Positions 7,973-17,548 are shown, counted from the stretch's first letter. The stretch is DNA of 42,356 bases from Clostridium sp. AM33-3 (GCF_003480315.1 NZ_QUIV01000028.1:1-42356), one strand, 5' to 3'. Notes: generated from the letters alone by a model not told the origin. Made by a program: numbers and translations.

Positions 7973-9484
7973 TTACTGCGCATCTGACAGCAATTTTTCT
8001 TTTCGCTCGATCATTTCCTCCACGCGGCTGATGTACTGCTCTACATCCTTCACATTCTCGCAGCGCTCGATGCGGTTCTCCTCGGCGAACAGGCGCTTGG
8101 TGGTGGTTCCCGCGCCGCAGCCGATGATGGTCTGCTGTTCCTCCATGATGAGCACGTTATAGATGCAGGCCTTTCCCGGTGCCGCATAGCCCACGTTCTC
8201 AAAATTGCCTGCCATATTTTTCTGGCGATACAGATAGTACGGCTCCAGGCCCATCTCACGGGCATAGCGGGCAGTCAGATCGATCATCTCCTGCGTATTC
8301 TCGATCTTTAAATCCTTATAAACTTCCTTCATGGTGTTTAAGCGTGCCGCGCGCTTAATGGCCAGGGAATGCACGGTAACGCTGTCCGGTGCCAGGGCCT
8401 TCACTGCCTCCATGGTGGCCTGTACATCCTCCAGAGTTTCCTCCGGCAGTCCGATGATGAGATCCATATTGATGTTGTCAAAGCCAACCTCACGGGCAAG
8501 CTTGAAACGGTCCACCACATCCTCCACTGTGTGGCGGCGTCCGATGAGACGCAGAGTATCCTGCTTCATAGTCTGTGGATTGATGGAAATGCGGCCCACG
8601 CCATGTTTCTTAAGCACCTCCAGCTTCTCCCGGGTGATGCTGTCCGGACGTCCTGCTTCCACGGTAAACTCCTGAACGGCAGAGAAATCAAAGGTCCCCT
8701 TTAGTTTTGTGATCAGCCTGTCCAGATCTTCCGGAGAAAGAGAAGTCGGGGTTCCTCCGCCAAAATAAACGGTGTCCAGCGTGCAGCCCTTCTTCTTTTC
8801 TGCCACATAATCCAGTTCTTTGAACAGCGCATCCAGATACTCGTGAGTGCGGTCCTTCCACTTTCCGATCGGATAAGAGGTAAAGGAACAATACAGGCAG
8901 GTGGTCGGGCAGAACGGAATGCCCACATACAAGCTGTAGCCTTCCTTATAATCAATGGTCGAAAGCAGCTTGCGTTCTCTCTGGGCAATTTCGATGCTTA
9001 AGTGAATCTTCTCATCGCTGGTGAAATAGGTATCCTTCATGTGGCGGAAAATCTGATCTTCCGTTTCGCCTTCCGCAAGCTTTGTCATGGCAATCTTGGT
9101 CGGACGAATGCCTGTTAAGGTTCCCCACGGGAGCTGCTTTCCCGTCTGCTGCATGAGAAGCACATAGAGTCTGCGTTTAATCTTATTCTTTGTCTCAAAG
9201 CGATTTTCGTAATTTACTTTCAGAACACTGTTCTCCGCCGCCGCCTGAAATTCGGCCCGGATCTCCGGCTCCAGTTTCTCCATGGACAGCAGATGGAAGC
9301 AGGAGCTTCCGAAATATCCCAGACATAACGTAAACTCCGTACGATCTTCATTTACCGTTCCTTCCACAAAAAAGTCCAGATCCTCCTGCATTTCATGCGC
9401 AAAGGTCTGTCCCGGGTAAAATGCCATCAGAAGCTCCCGGATATCCTGCTCGTAAGCGCTGTCATTTAACAAAATTCCGATCAT
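7973..9484 (-). CDS. hemZ: HemZ-type radical SAM protein (coproporphyrinogen III dehydrogenase-like)
   Basis: A 503-residue radical SAM protein of the HemN/HemW/HemZ group. The [4Fe-4S]-SAM motif is CPTTCLYCSF (C-x3-C-x2-C), followed by the GGGTPTSL glycine-rich SAM-binding motif and the HemN-type pattern ISINPQTMKQDTLRLIGR. An N-terminal extension of about 170 residues before the radical SAM core is characteristic of HemZ. The ATG overlaps the stop of the upstream MBL gene by four bases (ATGA). HemZ is annotated as an oxygen-independent coproporphyrinogen dehydrogenase, but many anaerobes that carry it make no heme, and some relatives are heme chaperones; the true substrate here is open. Confidence 0.86.
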   Translation of the reverse strand: MIGILLNDSAYEQDIRELLMAFYPGQTFAHEMQEDLDFFVEGTVNEDRTEFTLCLGYFGSSCFHLLSMEKLEPEIRAEFQAAAENSVLKVNYENRFETKNKIKRRLYVLLMQQTGKQLPWGTLTGIRPTKIAMTKLAEGETEDQIFRHMKDTYFTSDEKIHLSIEIAQRERKLLSTIDYKEGYSLYVGIPFCPTTCLYCSFTSYPIGKWKDRTHEYLDALFKELDYVAEKKKGCTLDTVYFGGGTPTSLSPEDLDRLITKLKGTFDFSAVQEFTVEAGRPDSITREKLEVLKKHGVGRISINPQTMKQDTLRLIGRRHTVEDVVDRFKLAREVGFDNINMDLIIGLPEETLEDVQATMEAVKALAPDSVTVHSLAIKRAARLNTMKEVYKDLKIENTQEMIDLTARYAREMGLEPYYLYRQKNMAGNFENVGYAAPGKACIYNVLIMEEQQTIIGCGAGTTTKRLFAEENRIERCENVKDVEQYISRVEEMIERKEKLLSDAQ

Positions 9485-10143
9485 GCCTGCATGCCTCGCT
9501 TTCTCACATAAGCTGCCACCGGATTATACTGCTTCTCATAACCAATGGTAGTAGCATCACCATGTCCCGGATAGACCATGATATCATCCGGCAGCACCAG
9601 AAGCTTCTCTGCGATGGAATGAACAATGGCAGACATGCTTCCGGTCGGAAGATCCGTCCGTCCCAGAGACTCCGCAAACAGGGTATCTCCGCTGAACAGC
9701 ACCTTCTCCTCCGGCAGGTAATAACAGACAGAACCTGCTGTATGGCCCGGTGTGGCCATAACCTTCCACTCCCTGTTTAAGAAATGGAGTACATCTCCAT
9801 CCCGCAGCAGATGGTCTGCGCTGATACCGGTCTGCTCTGTTCCCATGGTTCCGGAAAGATTCAGAAACGGGTCATTCAGCATCCGCTCATCGTCCATATG
9901 GACATAAACCTTGCATCCGTAAGCTTTGCGAATATCATCCGCAGCCAGCATATGATCAAAATGCGCATGAGTAAGAAGGACTGCCTCAGGTTTCACGCCA
10001 AATTCCCGGCATTTGTTCTTTAAGTAATCCGCATTGTCTGCCGGATCGATGATCACGGCTGTTTTTTCGCCCTCACGGAACACGAGGTAACAGTTTGTGC
10101 TGACACCGCCCAGCACATAGGTTTTAATTCGAAAATCACTCAT
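9481..10143 (-). CDS. MBL-fold metallohydrolase, glyoxalase II-like
   Basis: A 220-residue cytoplasmic metallo-beta-lactamase-fold hydrolase. The metal motif THAHFDHMLA (THxHxDH) is followed by the later ligands in ATPGHTAGS and SGDTLF, and near the end YPGHGDATT. The size fits the single-domain glyoxalase II-like subgroup often found beside rel in Firmicutes. AAAAGGAG lies before the ATG. It overlaps hemZ by four bases, so the two are coupled. The substrate is unknown; thioester hydrolysis is a family-based guess. Confidence 0.88.
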   Translation of the reverse strand: MSDFRIKTYVLGGVSTNCYLVFREGEKTAVIIDPADNADYLKNKCREFGVKPEAVLLTHAHFDHMLAADDIRKAYGCKVYVHMDDERMLNDPFLNLSGTMGTEQTGISADHLLRDGDVLHFLNREWKVMATPGHTAGSVCYYLPEEKVLFSGDTLFAESLGRTDLPTGSMSAIVHSIAEKLLVLPDDIMVYPGHGDATTIGYEKQYNPVAAYVRKRGMQA

Positions 10144-10174
10144 AATCTGCTCCTTTTCTATATCCGAAACACAG

Positions 10175-10202
10175 AAAAACTGCGGAACAACTATCCCGCA
10201 GT
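10175..10202 (-). terminator. Terminator overlapping the end of rel
   Basis: Minus strand: ACTGCGG (10196-10202) pairs with CCGCAGT (10179-10185), followed by TTTTT. The 5' arm lies in the last codons of rel and the TAG stop is in the loop. It would reduce read-through into the MBL and hemZ genes only about 35 bases downstream. Confidence 0.7.
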
Positions 10203-12476
10203 CCTTTCTATATCGATCACGCCATCGATCTGTCTTAACTTGTCCGTCAGCCGGTTCAGTTCTTCGATTCCGTGAATGTCAAACGTCATAATGATCGTGG
10301 CCTTGCCCTGCTTGCTGGTGCGCACATTCATCGAGGTGATATCGATCTGGCGCTCCGTAAACACCTTGGAAATATCGACAAACATGCCGATGCGGTTATT
10401 GGCGTAAATCTGGATCTCCGTAGTGTAGCGCTCCTTGGTGCTGCTGTCATCCTCCGGCTGCTGCCACTCGGCCTCAATGAGACGGGTGCGCTCCTCCGAC
10501 GGAAGGTTGATAATATTCACACAGTCTGTCCGGTGAATGGATACGCCGCGGCCGCGGGTCACATAGCCCACGATCTCGTCGCCCGGCACCGGACTGCAGC
10601 AGCGTGAGAAACGGACTGCCACATCATGGATGCCCTTTACCATAATTCCGCCCTTGGTCTTCTTGCTGACCTCGGCTTTGTTTCCAGACATCTCGCTGAG
10701 ACCATCCAGAATGTTGGTATCGGTAACCTCCTTGCGGGTCTTCTTCTCCCGTTCCTCGATCATCTTATTGATGACCTGGCCTTCTTTTAAGCCACCATGG
10801 CCAATGGAAGCCAGAACAGAATCCCAGTCACGGAAGGCATAACGCTGCATGACCTTCTCCTGAAACTCCGGCTTATTTAAATCGCCAAAATTGATGCCCT
10901 TGGTCTTACAGTAACGATCGATGAGATCCTTGCCGCGGACGATGTTATCTTCTTTTAATTCACTCTTAAACCACTGGTTGATCTTGTTCTTGGCCTGGGT
11001 ACTCTTCACCAGAGCCAGCCAGTCACGGCTCGGGCCTTTGGAGTTCTGGGATGTGATGACCTCAATGCGGTCGCCATTCTGGATCACATACTCGATCGGC
11101 ACCAGTTTGCCGTTCACCCTTGCTCCGACCATCTTGTTGCCCACCGCACTGTGGATGGAATACGCAAAATCAATGGTTGTAGAACCGCTCGGCAGTGTCT
11201 TGACATCTCCTGACGGAGTGAAGCAGTACACATTCTCGGAGAATAAATCCAGATCTCCCTTTACCATGCTCAGGAACTCTTTGGAGTCACTGGTGTCCTT
11301 CTGCCACTCCAGGATCTGGCGCAGCCAGGACAGCTTTGCAGCTTCATCGCCTGCAGCAACCTTGCCGCTTCCGCTCTCTTTATACTTCCAGTGCGCCGCA
11401 ATACCGTATTCTGCGGTACGGTGCATCTCAAAGGTCCGGATCTGGATCTCAAACGGCTGGCCGTTGCTGCCGATCAGCGTGGTGTGCAGAGACTGGTACA
11501 TATTCGGCTTCGGCATGGCAATATAGTCCTTGAACCGGCCCGGGATCGGCTTGTACAGCTCATGGATAACACCCAGGGCAGCGTAACAGTCCTTTACCGT
11601 ATCTACAATGATGCGCACTGCAAACAGATCATAAATCTGATCCAGCGTCTTGTGCTGGTTGACCATCTTTCGGTAGATGCTGAAGAAATGCTTCACGCGT
11701 CCGTCAACCTTGGCCTCAATGCCGGCCTCCTTCATGTGGGTGGAAACCTCATCAACAATGCTCTTGACAAACTCCTCCCTGGCATCCTTACCAAGGGAAA
11801 TCTTTTCCGCCAGGTCATAGTAGACATCTGGCTGCAGATATTTTAATGAGAGATCATCCAGTTCCACCTTGATCTTGGAAATACCGAGACGATGGGCGAT
11901 GGGCGCGTAGATTTCCATGGTCTCACGGGCTTTTTCTTTCTGCTTCTCCGGCTTCATGTACTGCAGCGTACGCATATTGTGCAGACGGTCGGCCAGCTTG
12001 ATCAGGATGACACGGATATCTTTTGCCATGGCGAGGAACATCTTGCGCAGGTTCTCTGCCTGCATCTCCACCTTGTCCTTGGACCAGGACAGCTGGGTCA
12101 GTTTCGTGACGCCGTCTACCAGGAGCGCTACCTCCGGACCAAACTCCTTAGAAAGCTCATCCAGCGTCATGACGGTGTCTTCCACGACATCATGAAGAAT
12201 GCCTGCCGCAATGGTCTCCTTATCCATCTCAAGGTCTGCCAGAATGATGGCAACACAAAGAGGGTGAATGATATAGGGTTCACCCGATTTTCGTTTCTGA
12301 TCCTTGTGTGCCTCATGGGCAACCTTGTACGCTTTCTCGATCAGGGAGATATCATCTGAAGGATGATACTTCCGGATACTGCGGATCAGGTCCTTATACA
12401 ATTCTTCCGGGCTGGTAAAATCTGCGGGATTCTCCAGCTCAATGTCCATTTTCTTCTCCGTCTGTTCATTCGCCAT
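10191..12476 (-). CDS. rel: Bifunctional (p)ppGpp synthetase/hydrolase Rel
   Basis: A long RelA/SpoT homolog of 761 residues controlling the stringent response. The HD hydrolase domain is intact (HDVVEDT), the synthetase domain follows (about 230-400), then TGS (VYCFTPSGDVKTLP), a zinc-finger/helical region with the RCCSPVPGD cysteine motif, and a C-terminal ACT domain. A GTG 12 bases upstream could extend the frame, but it overlaps the AGGTGG Shine-Dalgarno sequence; the ATG at 12474-12476 lies eight bases after it and is chosen. It has its own promoter and a terminator overlapping its stop. Confidence 0.96.
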   Translation of the reverse strand: MANEQTEKKMDIELENPADFTSPEELYKDLIRSIRKYHPSDDISLIEKAYKVAHEAHKDQKRKSGEPYIIHPLCVAIILADLEMDKETIAAGILHDVVEDTVMTLDELSKEFGPEVALLVDGVTKLTQLSWSKDKVEMQAENLRKMFLAMAKDIRVILIKLADRLHNMRTLQYMKPEKQKEKARETMEIYAPIAHRLGISKIKVELDDLSLKYLQPDVYYDLAEKISLGKDAREEFVKSIVDEVSTHMKEAGIEAKVDGRVKHFFSIYRKMVNQHKTLDQIYDLFAVRIIVDTVKDCYAALGVIHELYKPIPGRFKDYIAMPKPNMYQSLHTTLIGSNGQPFEIQIRTFEMHRTAEYGIAAHWKYKESGSGKVAAGDEAAKLSWLRQILEWQKDTSDSKEFLSMVKGDLDLFSENVYCFTPSGDVKTLPSGSTTIDFAYSIHSAVGNKMVGARVNGKLVPIEYVIQNGDRIEVITSQNSKGPSRDWLALVKSTQAKNKINQWFKSELKEDNIVRGKDLIDRYCKTKGINFGDLNKPEFQEKVMQRYAFRDWDSVLASIGHGGLKEGQVINKMIEEREKKTRKEVTDTNILDGLSEMSGNKAEVSKKTKGGIMVKGIHDVAVRFSRCCSPVPGDEIVGYVTRGRGVSIHRTDCVNIINLPSEERTRLIEAEWQQPEDDSSTKERYTTEIQIYANNRIGMFVDISKVFTERQIDITSMNVRTSKQGKATIIMTFDIHGIEELNRLTDKLRQIDGVIDIERTAG

Positions 12477-12513
12477 AGAAAAAGCCACCTTTTTGAAGAT
12501 AATATATTAACAC

Positions 12514-12542
12514 ATTATAAAATTTTTTGTCGGAAAATGCAA
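12514..12542 (-). promoter_or_regulatory. Promoter of rel
   Basis: Minus-strand TTGCAT (12537-12542) and a consensus TATAAT (12514-12519) with a 17-base spacer, in the short gap after cbiC. The -35 is weak (3 of 6); the -10 is perfect. Confidence 0.55.
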
Positions 12543-12571
12543 GCATTACGTCCCGAAGGCTTAGTTTTAAG

Positions 12572-13228
12572 CTATTTGCCCGATTTCTGCGTCCTGGTGA
12601 CCTGATACATCAGCGCATTGCACACAGCTGCCGCAATATTACTTCCGCCTTTTCTTCCGCGCGCCACGATGCATGGCACACTCGACTGACAGATGAGCTC
12701 CTTCGACTCTACTACATTTACAAAGCCCACCGGGGTTCCGATGATAAAATCCGGATGGATCTCACCCTTCTGCATCATCTCATACAATCGAATAAGGGCC
12801 GTCGGCGCGTTGCCGATGGCAAAGATGACCGGTCCGGCAAGCGTTGCCGCGCGTTCCATACTGACGATAGCCCTTGTCACGCCCCGCTCCTTCGCCTCAG
12901 CCGCCACATCCGGATCTGCCATAAAGCAGCGGACCGTTCCGTTTAGCTGTTTGAGTGCCGCCTTGTTTACACCGGCCAGCGCCATGTTGGTATCCGTCAC
13001 GATGGTAAAGCCCCTGCCGCTCTTCATCAGATTTACTGCCAGCTCCACCGCTCCATCAGAAAAATAGAGATTGCTGGCATAATCAAAATCCGCCGCGGTA
13101 TGGATACAACGCTTCACCACGGCCAGCTCACCCGGTGTCCAGTTTCCTTCCGGCATCTCAGCTTCGATGATGGCCATACTGCGGGCCTCGATCTCCTCCG
13201 GCCGAACCCACTGCATTGTTTCTATCAT
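12572..13228 (-). CDS. cbiC: Cobalt-precorrin-8 methylmutase (CbiC/CobH)
   Basis: A 218-residue enzyme that moves the C11 methyl group to C12, turning cobalt-precorrin-8 into cobyrinate. Family features are the opening EEIEARSMAII, the IHTAADFDYASNLYFS region with the active-site histidine, and GNAPTALIRLYEMM with GTPVGFVNVVESKE. The frame stays open 61 codons further upstream, but AAAGGA lies seven bases before the ATG at 13226-13228, and the protein then begins like the family. Last gene of the cobalamin group; the gap after cobQ is about 100 bases with no clear terminator or promoter. Confidence 0.93.
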   Translation of the reverse strand: MIETMQWVRPEEIEARSMAIIEAEMPEGNWTPGELAVVKRCIHTAADFDYASNLYFSDGAVELAVNLMKSGRGFTIVTDTNMALAGVNKAALKQLNGTVRCFMADPDVAAEAKERGVTRAIVSMERAATLAGPVIFAIGNAPTALIRLYEMMQKGEIHPDFIIGTPVGFVNVVESKELICQSSVPCIVARGRKGGSNIAAAVCNALMYQVTRTQKSGK

Positions 13229-13331
13229 AATGTTATCCTTTCCATTTTTTTCCTGTTCAAACCTGGATGTTCTTTCAACATGCAGATTGTCCACATGCAT
13301 TCCCGGCTTCATACCAGGTTCCTGTCTGTCT

Positions 13332-14915
13332 TTAGGACTCGTACTCTTCCATAATCTTATAGACCGCCTCCATATCCAGAGACTGGCGCACCAGGTCTGC
13401 CAGCTTATCATACTGGCTTTCCTTATATTCTTCCATACTTTGTGCCTTTGCAGTCAGGCTGATGCCTTTCTTTTCTGCCAGCCTAGTCAGAATCGCTCCG
13501 GTAAACTCCAGATTATCAAACAGGCCGTGGAGATAGCTTCCGAACACCAGGCCATCGGCCCGGACAAAACCGTCCATGCGGCCGTCTGCAAGGCAGATTG
13601 CCGGAGTAACACTGTGATCTGCCCGGGAGGCATTTCCTGGCTGCTGTCCTGCACCCGCCTGCTGCGAGCCATTCAAGCCCGACCCTGCCTCAGCCGGAAA
13701 CGTCTCTCCCATATGGATCTCATACCCCTTCACGCTCTGCCCGGTCACCTGGCCATAAACTCCAGCTGCTGCCATCACCATTCCTTCTGTCCGGGTTCTG
13801 GTTTTCTCTGCCGCAAAGATGGTCTCTGCCGCCAGAAGTCCCATGCCCCGCATGGTACTGCCCGGTTCCCCTTCCACACCATGCGGATCAGAAAGCTGTT
13901 CACCAAGCATCTGATAACCGCCGCAGATTCCGATCACCGGAACTTTCTGTTCCTCCACCAGCCGCCAGATCATGGCCTCCAGTCCGCTCTCCCGCAGCCA
14001 TTTTAAGTCAGCCATGGTATTTTTCGTTCCCGGCAGAAGGATCAGATCCGGCTGTCCCAGATGTGCCGGCCGGTCCACATAGCGCAGAGAAACGCCATCA
14101 TAATGTTCCAGCGCATTGAAGTCCGTAAAATTGGAGATATGCGGCAGATGGATCACCGCCACATCCAGGCCGTCCTGCGCCTTAGTCCGCACCAGACGGT
14201 CGGACAGGCTGTCCTCATCATCCAGATCGATCTGCTCCATGGGGATCACGCCCACCACCGGAATGTGAAGCCGCTCCTCGATCATGCGGAGTCCCGGCTC
14301 CAGAATCTTAACATCACCACGGAATTTATTGATGACGAGACCCTTGATGCGGGCCCGCTCCTCCGGCTCCAGCAGACTGACGGTTCCATATAATGATGCA
14401 AACACGCCGCCCCGGTCAATATCTCCCACCAGAAGCACCGGCGCATTCGCAATCTTTGCCATCCCCATATTCACGATATCATTGTCCCGCAGATTAATCT
14501 CTGCCGGACTTCCGGCACCCTCCAGGACAATGGCATCAAACTGGCTTTCCAGCCTCTCGAACGCCTCCTGGACTGCCGGAATAAATTCCGTTTTGCGGCG
14601 GTAATAATCCATGGCTTTTAAATTTCCGAACACCTCGCCGTTTACGATCACCTGGCTTCCCATCTGGCTGGTCGGCTTTAGCAGGATCGGGTTCATGTCC
14701 ACGGTAGGCGCGATTCCAGCCGCCTCCGCCTGCATGGCCTGGGCCCGCCCGATTTCCAGTCCATCTTTGGTAATGTAAGAGTTCAGGGCCATATTCTGGG
14801 ATTTAAACGGTGCTACGGAGTAACCATCCTGCCTTAAGATCCGGCACAGGGCCGCCGCCACGAAGCTCTTTCCGGAATTGGACATGGTGCCCTGGATCAT
14901 GATCTTCTTTGCCAT
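13332..14915 (-). CDS. cobQ: Cobyric acid synthase CobQ/CbiP
   Basis: A 527-residue amidotransferase that amidates carboxylates b, d, e and g of adenosyl-cobyrinate diamide using glutamine and ATP. The N-terminal P-loop-like MIQGTMSNSGKS starts the synthetase domain, and the C-terminal class I glutaminase domain holds the nucleophile in GICGGYQMLG. An unusual Gly/Gln/Ala-rich stretch (about 408-438) interrupts the glutaminase domain between GYEIHMG and AICLADG, which explains the slightly long protein. GGGGG lies seven bases before the ATG. The start is two bases after the cbiF stop, so translation is probably coupled. Confidence 0.95.
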   Translation of the reverse strand: MAKKIMIQGTMSNSGKSFVAAALCRILRQDGYSVAPFKSQNMALNSYITKDGLEIGRAQAMQAEAAGIAPTVDMNPILLKPTSQMGSQVIVNGEVFGNLKAMDYYRRKTEFIPAVQEAFERLESQFDAIVLEGAGSPAEINLRDNDIVNMGMAKIANAPVLLVGDIDRGGVFASLYGTVSLLEPEERARIKGLVINKFRGDVKILEPGLRMIEERLHIPVVGVIPMEQIDLDDEDSLSDRLVRTKAQDGLDVAVIHLPHISNFTDFNALEHYDGVSLRYVDRPAHLGQPDLILLPGTKNTMADLKWLRESGLEAMIWRLVEEQKVPVIGICGGYQMLGEQLSDPHGVEGEPGSTMRGMGLLAAETIFAAEKTRTRTEGMVMAAAGVYGQVTGQSVKGYEIHMGETFPAEAGSGLNGSQQAGAGQQPGNASRADHSVTPAICLADGRMDGFVRADGLVFGSYLHGLFDNLEFTGAILTRLAEKKGISLTAKAQSMEEYKESQYDKLADLVRQSLDMEAVYKIMEEYES

Positions 14916-14917
14916 TT

Positions 14918-15670
14918 CTAAACCCCCTTGCGGAATTCCGTTGTAAAATGCGCATCGTACAGTCTGGAAAGTTCAAAGGTATCACCAAGGAACCTGCCTA
15001 CGGTTACCAGTGCTGTCTTACGGATGCCTGCTTCCTTTACCTTCTGCGCAATATCCGTCAGCGTTCCCTTGACGATCTTCTGATCCTCCCAGGATGCCTT
15101 ATAGACCACAGCGGCCGGAGTATCTTCCGGATAACCACCGGCCTGCAGCCGTGTGCTTAATGTCTCAATCTCACCTACACTTAAGAAAATCACCATGGTA
15201 GCCTGATGCACTGCCAGCGCTTCAATCTGTTCCCGCTCCGGCACTGCAGTGCGTCCTTCCATGCGGGTTAAGATCACGGTCTGGCTGACTCCCGGCAGCG
15301 TGTACTCCCGCTTTAAGCTGGCTGCAGCCGCCAGGAAGGAACTGACTCCCGGCACGATCTCATAAGGAATTCCCATTTTTTCCAGTTCCACCATCTGTTC
15401 CCGGTGGGCGCCGTAAATAGACGGATCTCCGGTATGGACGCGGACAACTTTTTTTCCTGCCGCCACGCCGCGCTTCATCACATCCAGTACCTCTTCCAGG
15501 TTCATGGTGGCGCTGTTGTAAATCTCCGCTTCCGGCCTTGCCCCGGAAAGCACCTGGGGGTTCACCAGGGAACCGGCATAAATGATGATGTCTGCCTCAT
15601 CGATCAGACGTTTTCCCTTCACGGTGATCAATTCCGGATCTCCCGGTCCGGCTCCGATAAAATAAATCAT
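14918..15670 (-). CDS. cbiF: Cobalt-precorrin-4 C11-methyltransferase (CbiF/CobM)
   Basis: A 250-residue SAM-dependent tetrapyrrole methyltransferase of corrin-ring synthesis. The glycine-rich FIGAGPGDPELITVKG, then IIYAGSLVNP, and VRVHTGDPSIYGAHREQM are characteristic of CbiF/CobM rather than the sister methylases. It overlaps the end of cobT by four bases and leads directly into cobQ. The anaerobic (early cobalt insertion) route is inferred from the organism type. Confidence 0.94.
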   Translation of the reverse strand: MIYFIGAGPGDPELITVKGKRLIDEADIIIYAGSLVNPQVLSGARPEAEIYNSATMNLEEVLDVMKRGVAAGKKVVRVHTGDPSIYGAHREQMVELEKMGIPYEIVPGVSSFLAAAASLKREYTLPGVSQTVILTRMEGRTAVPEREQIEALAVHQATMVIFLSVGEIETLSTRLQAGGYPEDTPAAVVYKASWEDQKIVKGTLTDIAQKVKEAGIRKTALVTVGRFLGDTFELSRLYDAHFTTEFRKGV

Positions 15671-16755
15671 ACCTGTTCCTCCTCAAAATTCTGATATGCG
15701 TCAACGTGAATGTTTTCAAAGGTACTGTTCTCCCGGTACACAGCCTCCGCCATATCAAGCAGCGGAAACAGCATCACGGCTCCGGTTCCCTCGCCCAGTG
15801 CCAGGTTTCCATAAATACTTGCCTCCAGCCCAAGCGTTTCCATTGCCATGCCGCAGGCCGGTTCCTTTCCCATATGGGACGGAAGCAGAAAGTCCGTAAC
15901 CAGCGGACAGAATTTCCGGGCCAGAAGCGCTGCCATCAACGAGATCAGGCCATCCAGTACCACCGGGATCCGGTAAATAGCCCCGCCCAGCATCAGACCG
16001 CACATACCTGCAATATCAAAGCCGCCCACAGCTTCCAGGACCGCCAGCGGGTCCTCCGGATCCGGATGGTGCAGCGCAATAGCCTCTTTGATCACCTCTA
16101 TTTTCTTTTCCAGTCCTGCGTTGGAGAGCCCGGCTCCACGCCCGGTCACAATTTCCACCGGTGCCTGCAAAAGTACGCTGGCCACCGCGCTGCTGGTGGT
16201 GGTATTGCCAATTCCCATCTCCCCCACCGCCAGAAGATCATATCCGGTATCTTTGAGCTCCGACGCAAGACGGATTCCGGTATGAAGTGCCTCCAGCGCC
16301 TGCTCCCGGCTCATGGCCGGTTCCCGGCGCAGATTGCTAGTCCCATTTGCAATGCGGCAGTTGCGGACCCCAGGCTCTTTAATCTCTCCCATAACTCCAA
16401 TATCCACCGGTATCACATCTGCCCCGGCCACCGATGCCATACGGTTTACGCTGGCAATGCCCCGGGCAAAATTTTCTGTAACCACCGCTGTCACGCTGCT
16501 ATCCGTCTGGGTCACACCCTCAGCCACCACACCGTTGTCCGCGCAGAATACCACAACCGCTTTCCGGTCTATTTTGATATCTTCCGTATTCTGAATGCCT
16601 GCCACTTTGGTTAAAAGATCTTCAAACCGGCCAAGCCCGTACAATGGTTTGGCAATTCCGTTCCAGTGGCGCTTTGCCGCGTCCACTGCCCGCTCATCCG
16701 CGGCACGCACGCTGCGGCAGAGACAGTGAAGCTGCTTCTCCAGATATTGTTCCAT
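15667..16755 (-). CDS. cobT: Nicotinate-nucleotide-dimethylbenzimidazole phosphoribosyltransferase CobT
   Basis: A 362-residue enzyme that makes alpha-ribazole phosphate for the lower ligand of cobalamin. Features are KPLYGLGRFEDLL near the N-terminus, VVFCADNGVVAEGV, the GEMGIGNTTTSSA motif, and GGFDIAGMCGLMLGGA. A catalytic glutamate is expected near the C-terminus in LGEGTGAVM. The frame can start at a GTG four codons upstream (16767), but that codon overlaps GTGAG, the only SD-like sequence, so the ATG at 16755 is preferred. It overlaps cbiF by four bases. Confidence 0.94.
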   Translation of the reverse strand: MEQYLEKQLHCLCRSVRAADERAVDAAKRHWNGIAKPLYGLGRFEDLLTKVAGIQNTEDIKIDRKAVVVFCADNGVVAEGVTQTDSSVTAVVTENFARGIASVNRMASVAGADVIPVDIGVMGEIKEPGVRNCRIANGTSNLRREPAMSREQALEALHTGIRLASELKDTGYDLLAVGEMGIGNTTTSSAVASVLLQAPVEIVTGRGAGLSNAGLEKKIEVIKEAIALHHPDPEDPLAVLEAVGGFDIAGMCGLMLGGAIYRIPVVLDGLISLMAALLARKFCPLVTDFLLPSHMGKEPACGMAMETLGLEASIYGNLALGEGTGAVMLFPLLDMAEAVYRENSTFENIHVDAYQNFEEEQV

Positions 16756-16779
16756 GTTATGTCTCACTTTCTACGTTTT

Positions 16780-17511
16780 TCAGATCCGGTAGCCCCGCGG
16801 TGTCACCATCCGCTCCCCGATCCTTTTTGTCTGGGAATTTCCGATAAACACCGTGGTAAACATATCCACCCGGGTATCGCGAAGCTCACTGAGCATCAGA
16901 ACCCGGGCGTTCTGCCCTTCCCTGCCGATGTTGCTCACAATGCCGCAGACCCGGTCTTCCTTTGTCTGTCCCAGAATGATATCGCAGGCCCGTTTTAAAT
17001 AATCTGCCCGTTTTTTACTGGACGGATTGTAGATACAGATGGAAAAATCCGCCTCCGCCGCACAGCGAAGTCTTGTCTCAATCTTCTCCCAGGGCGTTAA
17101 GAGATCACTTAAACTGATGACTGCAAAATCATGCATCAGCGGAGCACCAAGCACTGCGCCGCCGGCCAGGGCTGCCGTCACGCCGCTGACCACTTCCACC
17201 TCACACTCCGGATACTCCTGCTGTAATTCCAGGATCAGCCCGGACATGCCATACACGCCGGCATCGCCGCTGCAGACCATGGCCACGGTCTGGCCCTTCT
17301 TCGCCTCTTCAAACGCCATGCGGCAGCGTTCCACCTCCTGGCGCATGGGCGTGGTCAGAAACTGCTTCTCCGGGAAATGTTCCCGCAAAAGATCCACATA
17401 CACGGTATAGCCAACGATCACATCACTCTGCTCCAGCGCCCTGCGCGCCTCAAACGTCATCTGCTCAAAATTCCCCGGCCCCATGCCGATCACATACACA
17501 AGCTTCCTCAC
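16780..17511 (-). CDS. cbiH: Precorrin-3B C17-methyltransferase (CbiH/CobJ)
   Basis: A SAM-dependent methylase that methylates C17 and drives ring contraction in corrin synthesis. Features are YVIGMGPGNFEQMTFEA, VIVGYTVYVDLL, MVCSGDAGVYGMSGL and SDLLTPWEKIETRL. Several starts are possible: TTG at 17559 and ATGs at 17556, 17541 and 17526. The GTG at 17509-17511 has AGGAG seven bases upstream and gives a normal CobJ N-terminus, so it is used. With the longer starts the gene overlaps the dehydrogenase stop. First of five cobalamin genes, directly after the lactate dehydrogenase-like unit. Confidence 0.92.
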   Translation of the reverse strand: MRKLVYVIGMGPGNFEQMTFEARRALEQSDVIVGYTVYVDLLREHFPEKQFLTTPMRQEVERCRMAFEEAKKGQTVAMVCSGDAGVYGMSGLILELQQEYPECEVEVVSGVTAALAGGAVLGAPLMHDFAVISLSDLLTPWEKIETRLRCAAEADFSICIYNPSSKKRADYLKRACDIILGQTKEDRVCGIVSNIGREGQNARVLMLSELRDTRVDMFTTVFIGNSQTKRIGERMVTPRGYRI

Positions 17512-17548
17512 CTGATTGCTCCTCATCCTTCCTGCTGTTTTCATGGAT

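Noticed and set aside
13229..13411. Longer N-terminus for CbiC
   Set aside because: The upstream residues overlap the cobQ frame, do not resemble the family, and the SD lies before the internal ATG.
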